Source: Akkermansiaceae bacterium
GTDB taxonomy: Bacteria; Verrucomicrobiota; Verrucomicrobiia; Verrucomicrobiales; Akkermansiaceae
Reading direction: 5' to 3'
Assembly: GCA_021200315.1 (NCBI GenBank)
Contig: JAJQGU010000030.1
Coordinates: 19,194-83,193 of the forward strand
DNA: 64,000 nt
Shown: positions 43,954 through 52,035 of the stretch, in pieces
Layout: each line of letters starts with the position of its first letter
Numbering within the stretch: position 1 is the first letter of the stretch
The notes under the pieces: generated by a model
Told to the model about the DNA's origin: nothing
What the model saw: the letters and a program-made list of their open reading frames with translations, nothing else
Database searches by the model: none
Position numbers and translations under genes: made by a program

Positions 43954-45834
43954 TCATAGAATGGCGCGCGTGTCGCCGGCGTCCTCCTTGCCCTCCGTGT
44001 AGCGGACGACGCGGCTGACCCCGGCGCCCGCGGGGGAAGAAAGCCGTATATCCGCCTCGCTTTCGAATAAATGTGCTCTTTTGCGCCGAAAATTCCATAG
44101 CAGAAAAAGGCCGCCTGAAAATGCCAATGCTCCGGAGAACGCGGACGCGATCGGAAGAAAGGAAGAGTTGTCCGGGATGCTCCTCAGGCGGGTGCGCCAG
44201 TCGTCTTTGTGATTGGGCTCCCTGTCTTTGAGGGAGATGGGCACGCGGGAAACGTCTCTTTGAGGGAGGTTGTTTTCTTCGAGCGCCTCAGGTGTATATT
44301 CATCCGGTTGTACGCGAGGCGGCAGCCTGTCGACGATGGGTTGCATGTGTTCGGCAAGAGAGTTCAGGGAGGCGTACAAGGCGTCTTGACTTTCGCTGAA
44401 CGCTTCGGCGGCTCCCTGAGCGGCAGAGAGCCATGTCTGGCGATCGGCATCTGTTAGTTCCCTGAGAAAGGCGGGATCGTAGGCGATTTGCAGACTCTCG
44501 GGGACGCCGAGGTGGTAGTGGAGAAGAACGCTGCGTTCATAGGGGCGGCTCACTTGAAGAATGAGCCGTTGAGGAGAAAGTGAGGCCGGTTCTTTCTGGC
44601 CTTTCCCGAAAAGCGCTACATAGATGCGGAATGGGCAGCGCACATGGAGCAGATTGAGCAGATGCTTCAAATCGTCGCGGGTTGTCTCTGTCATGAAACC
44701 TTGCGGATCGATCAGACCGCTGCTTTCGGGCCGAAAATATTGTGGCAATTCGGATTCCGGGATGGAAACGCCTTCGTCTTCCGGGAATGCTTCATGATTG
44801 GGAGAATCCGGCATTTTCAGGGATGCGGGAGGCTTCTCGCCGCTTGAGGGAAAGAGCTGGGGGTAGCTTTGCCACCAGAGCCCCCCCAGCAGAAGAGCAT
44901 GATCTGAGGGAAGCCACTCGGCAGGAAAATCTGGCGAAGACTGAGCCAGAGTTTCGTCAGGTATGGGCGCGGCGGTTGAAGGCTCATTTGCTTTTGCGGC
45001 GGCAGATGCGCCGGATTCAGTAGGCGAGAGGCCGGGCAGCTCGTCGGCGGAGATGGCTGAGGCGGGCTCAGAAAGCCATAATGCTCCTCCGAGCAGGGCG
45101 GCGGCCAGCCCGGGAAGATGCGTCTTCTTCCTCTGCGCCCGAGCGCGGAAGGCCAGCTGCAGTGCCGCTCTTTTCATTACATATTCAATGGCTTTAAGCG
45201 TGTCACGCTCTCGAAAGAATCGACGAGCCTTTTTCATGAACGGAGCGTTGATGCGGTCGGGCTCGATGTAGGGATCCAGCATGTAGCCCCAGGAAAAACA
45301 GGCTGTTTCAAGTTGCACGTCCAATACGAGCATGAGCATCCATTCCGGCCGCACAGGCGGAGGAATCGGATGCGTCATATCCCGCAGCGCATCTGCGATC
45401 TCATCTCCCCATTCTTTGATGCGGGAGCACCATCCGGCAGGTTCTTCTTCCCTGAAGGCATCCGGCTGGCGCATGGAGATGCCGCTCTCTTCCCGCACTT
45501 TGGGAAGCCCCCGTTTGCCAAAGGTCTCGTGCCGGGGAATGGCGTGATTGATCATCCAATGGGCGAGACTCCGGAAGTCGGCGAGTTTGCCGCGATCGGT
45601 CAGGTAGACGCAGAGCGCGGCCGGAGAAATTCTGCGCTCAATTTTTTCCAGATAGCGGGAGAGCTCCATCCGTTCCTTGTGCGTCAACCCCCCGGCGGTG
45701 TCTGTGACGCGGGAAAAAACAACGGGTTTGTCACCAAATATCTTATGAGCCGAAAGCAGGCTGTATCCGCAGCAGGGACATTGAATTTCTGCTCCTCGAT
45801 GAAATCTGCTGGAACACTTCGGACAAACGGGCAC
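43954..45834 (-). CDS. Large membrane protein with N-terminal zinc ribbon and TPM-like domain
   Basis: A 626-residue protein. It opens with a zinc ribbon (CPKCSSRF then CPCCGY, residues 4-22). Residues 55-210 resemble a TPM domain (KERMELSRYLEKIERRISPAALCVYLTDRG), a fold found in Psb32/MOLO-1 proteins. One hydrophobic segment lies at about 245-262, followed by a long, acidic, Pro/Ser-rich linker. A second possible TPM-like stretch (YFRPESSGLIDPQGFMTETTRDDLKHLLNLLHVRCPFRIYVALFG) occurs at about 370-420, and a last membrane helix (SALAFSGGLFLLWNF) at about 570-590 precedes a basic tail. It may therefore carry two TPM-type units on either side of the membrane. Function unknown. Confidence 0.75.
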   Translation of the reverse strand: MPVCPKCSSRFHRGAEIQCPCCGYSLLSAHKIFGDKPVVFSRVTDTAGGLTHKERMELSRYLEKIERRISPAALCVYLTDRGKLADFRSLAHWMINHAIPRHETFGKRGLPKVREESGISMRQPDAFREEEPAGWCSRIKEWGDEIADALRDMTHPIPPPVRPEWMLMLVLDVQLETACFSWGYMLDPYIEPDRINAPFMKKARRFFRERDTLKAIEYVMKRAALQLAFRARAQRKKTHLPGLAAALLGGALWLSEPASAISADELPGLSPTESGASAAAKANEPSTAAPIPDETLAQSSPDFPAEWLPSDHALLLGGLWWQSYPQLFPSSGEKPPASLKMPDSPNHEAFPEDEGVSIPESELPQYFRPESSGLIDPQGFMTETTRDDLKHLLNLLHVRCPFRIYVALFGKGQKEPASLSPQRLILQVSRPYERSVLLHYHLGVPESLQIAYDPAFLRELTDADRQTWLSAAQGAAEAFSESQDALYASLNSLAEHMQPIVDRLPPRVQPDEYTPEALEENNLPQRDVSRVPISLKDREPNHKDDWRTRLRSIPDNSSFLPIASAFSGALAFSGGLFLLWNFRRKRAHLFESEADIRLSSPAGAGVSRVVRYTEGKEDAGDTRAIL

Positions 45835-46013
45835 GGCAATAGTGTAGTGATTTCCGAACCTTTCGTGAAGAAAAATTCTCGCATTTCACCCTCTTTTCCT
45901 TCGAACATGACACAAGAGGCGTATTTTATGCTTGCTTTCAGAGCGCAATATGTTAAAAAGCCAAGCATCCCGGCTTCCGGGGCAGTTAACATTTAGATCA
46001 ATCATTATATTAT

Positions 46014-46439
46014 ATGGATATTCAAGTAGCAGTCCTTTGCGACTATGCAGCCGATTATCAGGGAAAGCTTTGCGTGCAGGGTGCGTTCGACACTCTTTTC
46101 GCTCGCCAGTTTCCCGTAGTGCACCCCGCTTGCGCTTTGGCTCTTCGTCTGTGTCTTACCCCTGAAGACGCCGGCGATCACAAGCTGGGCATTTCAATTG
46201 TTGATGAGGACGGCGTGGCGCTCGATCCGGAGCGCATGCCCATCGTGGGAGATCTTCACGTGGCTTTGCCGGATGGAGCCGCGTTCCTTACTCGTAATCT
46301 GATCATGAATTTCCAAGGGCTGAAGTTTGAAAAAGCGGGCACTTATTCGGTGGACGTGACGCTCGGCGGTGAAATTGTTTCCCGCACGCCTTTGCGTCTG
46401 GTGCAGCTGCAGCAGCAGGACGCACCCCAGCACGCCTGA
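46014..46439 (+). CDS. Conserved protein resembling DUF6941
   Basis: A 141-residue protein starting MDIQVAVLCDYAADYQGKLCVQGAFDTLFARQFP. The layout (short N-terminal strand, beta-rich body, KAGTYSVDVTLGGE near the end) resembles small cytosolic immunoglobulin-like proteins annotated as DUF6941; this is from memory of the family style, not from a search. No signal peptide. The AT-rich stretch right before the ATG (TATATT at 46006) suggests a short-leader mRNA. A clear terminator follows. Confidence 0.75.
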   Translation: MDIQVAVLCDYAADYQGKLCVQGAFDTLFARQFPVVHPACALALRLCLTPEDAGDHKLGISIVDEDGVALDPERMPIVGDLHVALPDGAAFLTRNLIMNFQGLKFEKAGTYSVDVTLGGEIVSRTPLRLVQLQQQDAPQHA

Positions 46440-46465
46440 TTCAATCGACGCTTTTTTGTTTTGTG

Positions 46466-46501
46466 AAGGGAGAGCCCGTCGGACGGCGCTCTCCCTTTTT
46501 T
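46466..46501 (+). terminator. Rho-independent terminator
   Basis: AAGGGAGAGC (46466-46475) pairs with GCTCTCCCTT (46488-46497), with an inner CCGTC/GACGG stem, then a T-run to 46501. It lies 27 bp after the DUF6941-like gene. Confidence 0.9.
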
Positions 46502-46524
46502 CGGCGCTTGGGCTTGGCTCTGAG

Positions 46525-46562
46525 AGAAAAGAAATACCGTTCGGCCTTCCAAGGCCGAACGG
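46525..46562 (-). terminator. Terminator of the thioredoxin-like gene
   Basis: A perfect 12-bp stem, 46537-46548 with 46551-46562. On the minus strand it is followed by TATTTCTTTTC. Confidence 0.7.
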
Positions 46563-46601
46563 CGTGCCGACGGGGAAAATGCCGTCATTCTGGGAGAGGT
46601 G

Positions 46602-47555
46602 TTATCCCCTGTTTTCTTGATGGGTTTTATTGTTCTCGAAAATTCTATCCTTGTTTTCGCGGATTCGCATTTTCATCTGCTCAATCTGTTCTTTGTCTTC
46701 CGGGCGAATTTTGATCATTTCATCGCAAGTATCAAGGATGGATTGTATATCTGCGTCGCTTTTCGCCATGGAGAGAAGCATTTGTGCTTTCCCTTGAAGA
46801 AGATGCAGTTTGATGGGCGCTTTCAATTTCTGCTGCAGAAGCTCGTCGATTTTCATCAAAAGTGCTTCATTCCCCTGCCGCGCGGCTTCCCGCAGCTGGG
46901 CACTGCAGTACTCGGCCTGCCTTTGTCCTTCTTCCTCCTCTTTTCTTTCCGCCTTCAGACCGCTGATATCGTTTTCGTCAATCGCCATGATTTCGTCGAT
47001 AAGCCGCTGATGATGGGAACGAATAGCTTCAGGAAGCGCACGGTACGCTTCGAGAAGAGCCTTCACTTTTTCTTCTCCCTGCGCGGTTTCGGCTTTCGCT
47101 CGTGCCGCTTCAATGGTTCTCCCAGTTTTAATCGCCTGGTCAAGAACGGGGCGAACCCTATCCATGCTTCCGTAATTCCCGATGAAGCCGCCGTAGACAT
47201 CCCCTTTGGGGGAAAGCACCAGCACCGTGGGATAGCCGGTAATCTGGTATTTCGTCTGAAGCTCTTTGTTTTGCTTTCTGATTGAGTCGCTCTGCGCTTT
47301 ATTGCGGGGGAAGTCGAGCTCGACGGGAATAAAGTGCTCCTGGGCGTACTTGGCAAATTCTTCAGTATCAAATACATTCTTTTTCAGTTGCTTGCATGGT
47401 CCGCACCAATCGGAGCCCGAAAAAACTGCCAGAACCAGTCGATCGCTTTCAGCAGCCTGTTTCACGGCCGCTTCGAAATTTTCCGTCCACGGTTCCGCGG
47501 CCAGAATTGACGAGGTGCAAAGAACCAACGTTCCAATGAAATTTTTTGTCATCAT
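46602..47555 (-). CDS. Exported thioredoxin-fold protein with helical C-terminus
   Basis: A 317-residue protein starting MMTKNFIGTLVLCTSSILAAEPW, with signal peptide cut near residue 20. The thioredoxin-like domain (about 25-145) has FSGSDWCGPCKQL (active site Cys51/Cys54), then ITGYPTVLVL with the cis-Pro. The rest is a charged helical region rich in Glu/Lys that may form coiled coils. It probably works as a periplasmic thiol-disulfide reductant, for example for outer-membrane proteins. It lies downstream of an outer-membrane barrel on the same strand, 85 bp away, with its own promoter. Confidence 0.88.
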   Translation of the reverse strand: MMTKNFIGTLVLCTSSILAAEPWTENFEAAVKQAAESDRLVLAVFSGSDWCGPCKQLKKNVFDTEEFAKYAQEHFIPVELDFPRNKAQSDSIRKQNKELQTKYQITGYPTVLVLSPKGDVYGGFIGNYGSMDRVRPVLDQAIKTGRTIEAARAKAETAQGEEKVKALLEAYRALPEAIRSHHQRLIDEIMAIDENDISGLKAERKEEEEGQRQAEYCSAQLREAARQGNEALLMKIDELLQQKLKAPIKLHLLQGKAQMLLSMAKSDADIQSILDTCDEMIKIRPEDKEQIEQMKMRIRENKDRIFENNKTHQENRG

Positions 47556-47566
47556 AATTGATGGCC

Positions 47567-47596
47567 AGTATAGGCGATGCAGCGCCCTGCTGACAA
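47567..47596 (-). promoter_or_regulatory. Promoter of the thioredoxin-like gene
   Basis: Minus strand: TTGTCA (47596-47591), 18-bp spacer, TATACT (47572-47567), 11 bases to the ATG. Confidence 0.6.
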
Positions 47597-47640
47597 TCCT
47601 TTTTTGCGTCTTGAATTTTCTTCTGCGCGCGCGAATCGCC

Positions 47641-48645
47641 TCAGAACCGGAGCTCAAGCCCTGCTTTGATGTAGAATCCGGGGTCGTAGTCATAGGTCGC
47701 CAAATCGTGCTTCCCGTTTTTTGTGCGGAATTTGGCCTTGTTGGCAAAAGTGAAGCCTGTATCCGCTTTCAGGAGCAGCTTGGATGGCTGATTGGGCGTA
47801 AGATTTAACGCCCCGCCTAAGCCAAGGACGCAGGAGCTCCATCGAAACTGTTCGGTGCGCAGATGCCTGCGGACTGTCCACGTTCCGGAATTGAAAGTGA
47901 AAAAAGGCCCCCATTCAAAACGTTCGGAAGCCACGTTATCGAAAGACAGGCGGGCCGCTTCGAGCTTCAGACACCAATTCGGGGCGGCTCTCCAAGCAAA
48001 CTGAATGATGGGCAAAAGCCACGTGTTTGAATAATCGGGCATGCAGGCTACGCCTACTGAGTAGGTGAAATTTTCGCCCAATGCACTGCTGTAGGCTGCA
48101 AAGCCTCCAAAATAAAAATTGTGAGCGGAGGCCGTGTCAAGATCAGAAGAAAGCTGGGGCGTGAATGCAATAGAAAACATGCCGCTGCTGCCCATCTTGC
48201 GTGAAATGCCGATCAACGGAGTGACGGTGTAGAGGCGGTCGAGGTCAATGGGATCCTCTCCGGAACTGTTGATCCAGGTCATCTTGAGACTGACTTTCGC
48301 GTCGAAATGCCAAGAGCTCCAGCCCGAACGATGCGGATCGGAAAGAGGCATGGAGATCTTCACATTGGTGATGGAAAGATGGGAACCGCCTCCGTCAGCC
48401 TTCATCGGACCGAGGTATTCATAGGAAAATTCATTGGGAATCAGGTAGGGAACGTATGGGTTCGCAGGAGCGGCGTATGTAAAACCGTTCGAGGTGGCGG
48501 GAACTTGTGAACTGTCGTCCTGCATATCGGGAGGCATGAGATAAGGATCGTATCCCGCAGAATCGTTGACGAAGTCCGAAACTGCATACAGGGCGCCGCT
48601 GCACATGCTCAGACCGATGAAGGCGGCTGGAAACATTGTCTTCAT
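47641..48645 (-). CDS. Outer-membrane beta-barrel protein
   Basis: A 334-residue protein with signal peptide MKTMFPAAFIGLSMCSGALYA. The mature part alternates polar and aromatic residues as in transmembrane beta strands (YTVTPLIGISRKM, MFSIAFTPQLS, FYIKAGLELRF) and ends with Phe, the outer-membrane insertion signal. It resembles DUF6268-type barrels. It may be a porin or small-molecule channel; no specific function is visible. Confidence 0.8.
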   Translation of the reverse strand: MKTMFPAAFIGLSMCSGALYAVSDFVNDSAGYDPYLMPPDMQDDSSQVPATSNGFTYAAPANPYVPYLIPNEFSYEYLGPMKADGGGSHLSITNVKISMPLSDPHRSGWSSWHFDAKVSLKMTWINSSGEDPIDLDRLYTVTPLIGISRKMGSSGMFSIAFTPQLSSDLDTASAHNFYFGGFAAYSSALGENFTYSVGVACMPDYSNTWLLPIIQFAWRAAPNWCLKLEAARLSFDNVASERFEWGPFFTFNSGTWTVRRHLRTEQFRWSSCVLGLGGALNLTPNQPSKLLLKADTGFTFANKAKFRTKNGKHDLATYDYDPGFYIKAGLELRF

Positions 48646-48731
48646 AGGAATGAAATTCTCTCAGATTTTCTTGAAAAATGAAGAGCAAATTCCGTCAATG
48701 AAAAAATGTCGGTGGAATTTTCATTTTACTC

Positions 48732-48760
48732 TTGCCAAGGCGTCGCGTCACTTGTACAAT
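48732..48760 (+). promoter_or_regulatory. tRNA operon promoter
   Basis: TTGCCA (48732-48737), 17-bp spacer, TACAAT (48755-48760), about 30 bp before the first tRNA. Confidence 0.7.
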
Positions 48761-48797
48761 TCCAGCGCACACCTTGTAACGAGGGGAGTGCGGCTGT

Positions 48798-48874
48798 GGC
48801 TCGGTAGCTCAGTTGGTAGTAGCAACGGACTGAAAATCCGTGTGTCGGCGGTTCGAGTCCGCCCCGAGCCACCA
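48798..48874 (+). tRNA. tRNA-Phe (GAA)
   Basis: Acceptor stem GGCTCGG (48798-48804) with CCGAGCC (48864-48870); anticodon stem ACGGA/TCCGT with loop CTGAAAA, anticodon GAA at 48832-48834; T arm GGCGG/CCGCC; CCA encoded at 48872-48874. The D arm is odd: GCTC faces TAGC, giving three pairs plus a C-T mismatch and one extra loop base compared with usual bacterial tRNA-Phe. Confidence 0.95.
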
Positions 48875-48900
48875 TTTTGTTTCTTCCCTTTCGCCTATTG

Positions 48901-48977
48901 CGGGACGTAGCTCAGCTTGGTAGAGCGCCAGCTTTGGGAGCTGGATGTCGCAGGTTCAAATCCTGTCGTCCCGACCA
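48901..48977 (+). tRNA. tRNA-Pro (TGG)
   Basis: Acceptor stem CGGGACG (48901-48907) with CGTCCCG (48967-48973); anticodon stem CCAGC/GCTGG with loop TTTGGGA, anticodon TGG at 48935-48937; regular D arm; CCA encoded at 48975-48977. It lies 26 bp after tRNA-Phe, likely on the same transcript. Confidence 0.96.
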
Positions 48978-49043
48978 CAAGCCTGCTTTTTATCTTCAGT
49001 GCTGACGGGACAGTCTCCAAATGGTGGAAATGGCAGGAAATCA

Positions 49044-49072
49044 TTGACAGGCCGAAGTGGGACTGATACTCT
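49044..49072 (+). promoter_or_regulatory. Sulfatase promoter
   Basis: TTGACA (49044-49049), 17-bp spacer, TACTCT (49067-49072), 13 bases to the ATG at 49086. Confidence 0.65.
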
Positions 49073-49085
49073 CGGCAGAGTGAAA

Positions 49086-50642
49086 ATGGCTATTCTCCGG
49101 GTTGGCGTGTTTGCTGCGCTCTCTTTCTGTTTGGCGATGCTTTCTCCCTGCCGCGCAGCGGATGCGGCGGCTCGGCGGCCCAATATCGTATTGATCGTTG
49201 CGGATGACATGGGGTGGTCCGACGCCGGCTGTTATGGTTCGGAAATTGAGACGCCGGCCATCGACCGCCTGGCCAGGGAGGGGGTAATGTTCACGCGGTT
49301 CTACACCGTACCGCGCTGTTCGCCTTCCCGCGCCAGTATGCTGACGGGAATGTATCCTCAGTCTGTGGGAGTGGGGCATTTGGATCGCGATCTGGGCCGG
49401 CCGGGCTACAGGGGGTTCTTGGCAAAGACGATTCCTACCCTGCCGGAGCTGCTTCGGAAGAAGGGCTACCGTACATACATGGCCGGCAAGTGGCACTTGG
49501 GCTCGGGTGAGGGGCAGTATCCTTGGCAGAGGGGGTTTCAGCGTTATCGGGGGCTCTTGAGCGGTGCGAATGGATATTTTGCGCTTGATCCAGGACGCCG
49601 CATGGCCGAGGACGGACGCGAACTCTCGAATGCTGATTTGGGTGCGGATTTTTACATGACTGAGGATATTACGGCGACGGCTCTGCGCTATCTTGAAGAG
49701 GCGGCGCGGACGCCGTCTTCTCCATTTTTGCTGTATGTAGCGTATACGGCTCCGCATACGCCTTTGCAGGCGAGGTCGGAGACGATCGAGCGCTGTTTGG
49801 GGCGTTACGATGAGGGCTTTCTTGCTACGCAGAGGGCTCGTTTTTTGAAACAGAAAAAGTTAGGGATCATTCCGGCGGAGTGCGAGCTCCCTGCGGAGAG
49901 GGCGCTCCCCGCGAAGACATCGGGGGAGGCCGCGCTGGACATGGCCATTTACGCGGCGCAGATTGAGGATATGGACGCGGGCATCGGTGCGATTTTGAAC
50001 CGGCTGGATGAACTCGGGCTTGCGCAGAATACGGTTGTGACGTTCGTTTCGGACAACGGCGCAACCAAGGAAACGCCGAAGCGCGACTACGAGCCTTGGC
50101 CGGGACATCGCCGGAGCGTGGCCGGTTATGGGAAAAATTGGGCTTCGGTTTCGAATACGCCGTGGAAAGGGTACAAGATCCAGACTCACGAGGGAGGGGT
50201 GGCCGTGCCGTGCCTGATCCGTTTCCCCGGACGCTTTGCCGCCGGGATGCGTTATCATCGGCCGGCTCACATGATGGATCTTGCTCCCACGTTTCTGGCA
50301 TTGGCAGGCGTGCGGGCGCCCCGTGCGATGGAGGGCGAGAACCTTGCTGCGGAACTGGGGAAAAAACAGACGTCTGCCGCGACATGGCGCTTGTCTTTCC
50401 CGTCTTCCGGCCGCCTCATTTTCTGCGAACATGAGGGCAATCGCCTCGTATTGACAGATCGCTACAAAATGACGCGCCAGAGGGGCGAGAAGGCTTGGGC
50501 TCTCTATTCTCTGGAGGATAGAATGGAACTCAGGAATCTGGCCAAAGAAAAGAGGGATGTGGTGCGGCGCCTCGAACAGGCTTGGGAAAAATGGGCGCGT
50601 TCGCATCAGGTGGATGTAGCCATTCCTTCATGGTATCCATGA
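49086..50642 (+). CDS. Exported type I sulfatase (formylglycine type)
   Basis: A 518-residue protein with signal peptide MAILRVGVFAALSFCLAMLSPCRAA. Sulfatase motifs: NIVLIVADDMGWSD (Ca ligands Asp40/Asp41), RCSPSRASMLTG with Cys78 in C-S-P-S-R, the site turned into formylglycine, GKWHLG, and SDNGATKETP (Ca ligand). It removes sulfate esters from carbohydrates in the periplasm or outside; in gut Verrucomicrobiota such enzymes typically act on mucin or other sulfated glycans, but the substrate is not shown here. An anaerobic sulfatase-maturating enzyme is required and is not in the window. Start 49086 was chosen for the signal peptide and promoter; an earlier frame start overlaps the tRNA. Confidence 0.93.
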   Translation: MAILRVGVFAALSFCLAMLSPCRAADAAARRPNIVLIVADDMGWSDAGCYGSEIETPAIDRLAREGVMFTRFYTVPRCSPSRASMLTGMYPQSVGVGHLDRDLGRPGYRGFLAKTIPTLPELLRKKGYRTYMAGKWHLGSGEGQYPWQRGFQRYRGLLSGANGYFALDPGRRMAEDGRELSNADLGADFYMTEDITATALRYLEEAARTPSSPFLLYVAYTAPHTPLQARSETIERCLGRYDEGFLATQRARFLKQKKLGIIPAECELPAERALPAKTSGEAALDMAIYAAQIEDMDAGIGAILNRLDELGLAQNTVVTFVSDNGATKETPKRDYEPWPGHRRSVAGYGKNWASVSNTPWKGYKIQTHEGGVAVPCLIRFPGRFAAGMRYHRPAHMMDLAPTFLALAGVRAPRAMEGENLAAELGKKQTSAATWRLSFPSSGRLIFCEHEGNRLVLTDRYKMTRQRGEKAWALYSLEDRMELRNLAKEKRDVVRRLEQAWEKWARSHQVDVAIPSWYP

Positions 50643-50813
50643 AACGTCGCCGAATGCCGGCACGCTGAGACAACCCCGTTCGCCTTCCCGTCGTTTTTCC
50701 CCTGGCAGAGGATGCATCAGCTTCGTCAGTGCCTCCTGGGCGTTTTTTGCGGGGTATTCTTCTTAATGAGCGTGCCTGTACTTCCGCAGACAGGCGGATG
50801 TTTCAAAGAATGC

Positions 50814-50842
50814 TTGACGAGGCGGGACTCCTCACGCACAAT
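50814..50842 (+). promoter_or_regulatory. Promoter of the TPR lipoprotein (and polyamine genes)
   Basis: TTGACG (50814-50819), 17-bp spacer, CACAAT (50837-50842), 9 bases to the ATG at 50852. Confidence 0.6.
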
Positions 50843-50851
50843 AAGCTTGTC

Positions 50852-52012
50852 ATGATGCAGAGCAGAATTCCGATTTCAAGCATCCCCTGCGTTTTTCTTG
50901 CCGGGTGGTGCGCCTTTCTCGCATCCTGCGAGGACGAACAGCCCGCCGATACGCAACAGGTTCAACATGAACAGAAAACGCAGGGTGTGTCCGAGGAAAA
51001 CGCCATGTCCGCCGCGGGGCAGGAGTTCGTCGACCGCACGCTTTTCGAGGTATCGGACATGCTCCGTGCGTATACCCAGGCTCCTGAGATCACGGAAGCC
51101 GTTCGCTTGGTGCACGAATTGACTGAGGCTTATTTGGAAGCGCTTTACGCGGAGAACAAGACAGCTCCGGATGATTTGCTCTATCGCTGCCGCGTGGAAT
51201 GCAAACTGGCCGATCTGCGCACTGATCTTCGCGCTTACGAGCGAGCCCGCGCCAGCTATGACAAGGCGCTGGAGACGATGGACGCTCTCCCGAAAGAAAT
51301 TCAAGAGCGCGTGGAGGTGCTCCGTCTGCGCAGCTCCGCGCTCGCGGGGCTGGCTTATCTGGCCATTGTGGGCAAAGATCTGGGTGCGGCGGGAATGTAT
51401 GCCGAAGAGAGCATGAAGATCGACAAGGCTCTGACGGAACGCCTGCAGCCGAATGCGGAAGCGGCTCCCGACGCGTTGTATGAACCGGTGGTGCGTGATT
51501 TGATGGGATCTTACAAGCTGAAGGGTGATATTCTGAACCTCCAGGGCGAGCTGGAAGAAGCCCGAGATGCCTACAAAATGGCGGTGGAGCTGGCCAAGAA
51601 GCTGCGGCAGGTCTCGCCGGAAACAGCCCGCAAGCTGGTGGTGGTGCAAAGCGCTTTGGGCGATCTTGAAAGGCAGTCGGGCAATTTGAAGAAAGCCGTG
51701 GAAACTTGGTTCTCTGCCGCAAAAGTTTGCCAGAGCCTTTCCCGCCAGAATAGCCGGGCCTTGAAGGCGCAGGCCGTACGCGATTTCAAGGCGCTCAAGG
51801 TGCGCATCGAAGATGCTCAGGCAGAGCTGAAGTCTGCCGGGCAGGAGGCACAGCCCGCGGAAGTCTTGGAGGAGGTCAGGGAGGAAGCGGCGGTGGAAGA
51901 ACCCGTGATGTCTGAGGAGGAGCCCAAGACTCCGGAACAGACCGTAGATCCCAGCACCGAGAGCAGGAAGGGCGCCACGGACTCTTCCCGCCGTCGTCAG
52001 CGCCGCCGCTGA
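50852..52012 (+). CDS. TPR-like lipoprotein
   Basis: A 386-residue protein starting MMQSRIPISSIPCVFLAGWC, with lipobox FLASC (Cys25). The body (about 55-320) is helical with TPR-like pairs (YERARASYDKALETMDALP, GELEEARDAYKMAVELAKKL, GNLKKAVETWFSAAKVC). The tail is acidic and Pro/Glu-rich with a basic RRRQRRR end. It is a scaffold-type lipoprotein; the partner is unknown. nspC starts 23 bp after its stop with no obvious promoter, so it probably heads the nspC-speA-GNAT transcript. Confidence 0.85.
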   Translation: MMQSRIPISSIPCVFLAGWCAFLASCEDEQPADTQQVQHEQKTQGVSEENAMSAAGQEFVDRTLFEVSDMLRAYTQAPEITEAVRLVHELTEAYLEALYAENKTAPDDLLYRCRVECKLADLRTDLRAYERARASYDKALETMDALPKEIQERVEVLRLRSSALAGLAYLAIVGKDLGAAGMYAEESMKIDKALTERLQPNAEAAPDALYEPVVRDLMGSYKLKGDILNLQGELEEARDAYKMAVELAKKLRQVSPETARKLVVVQSALGDLERQSGNLKKAVETWFSAAKVCQSLSRQNSRALKAQAVRDFKALKVRIEDAQAELKSAGQEAQPAEVLEEVREEAAVEEPVMSEEEPKTPEQTVDPSTESRKGATDSSRRRQRRR

Positions 52013-52035
52013 ACCTGTCTGCCGTTTTTCTCCGC

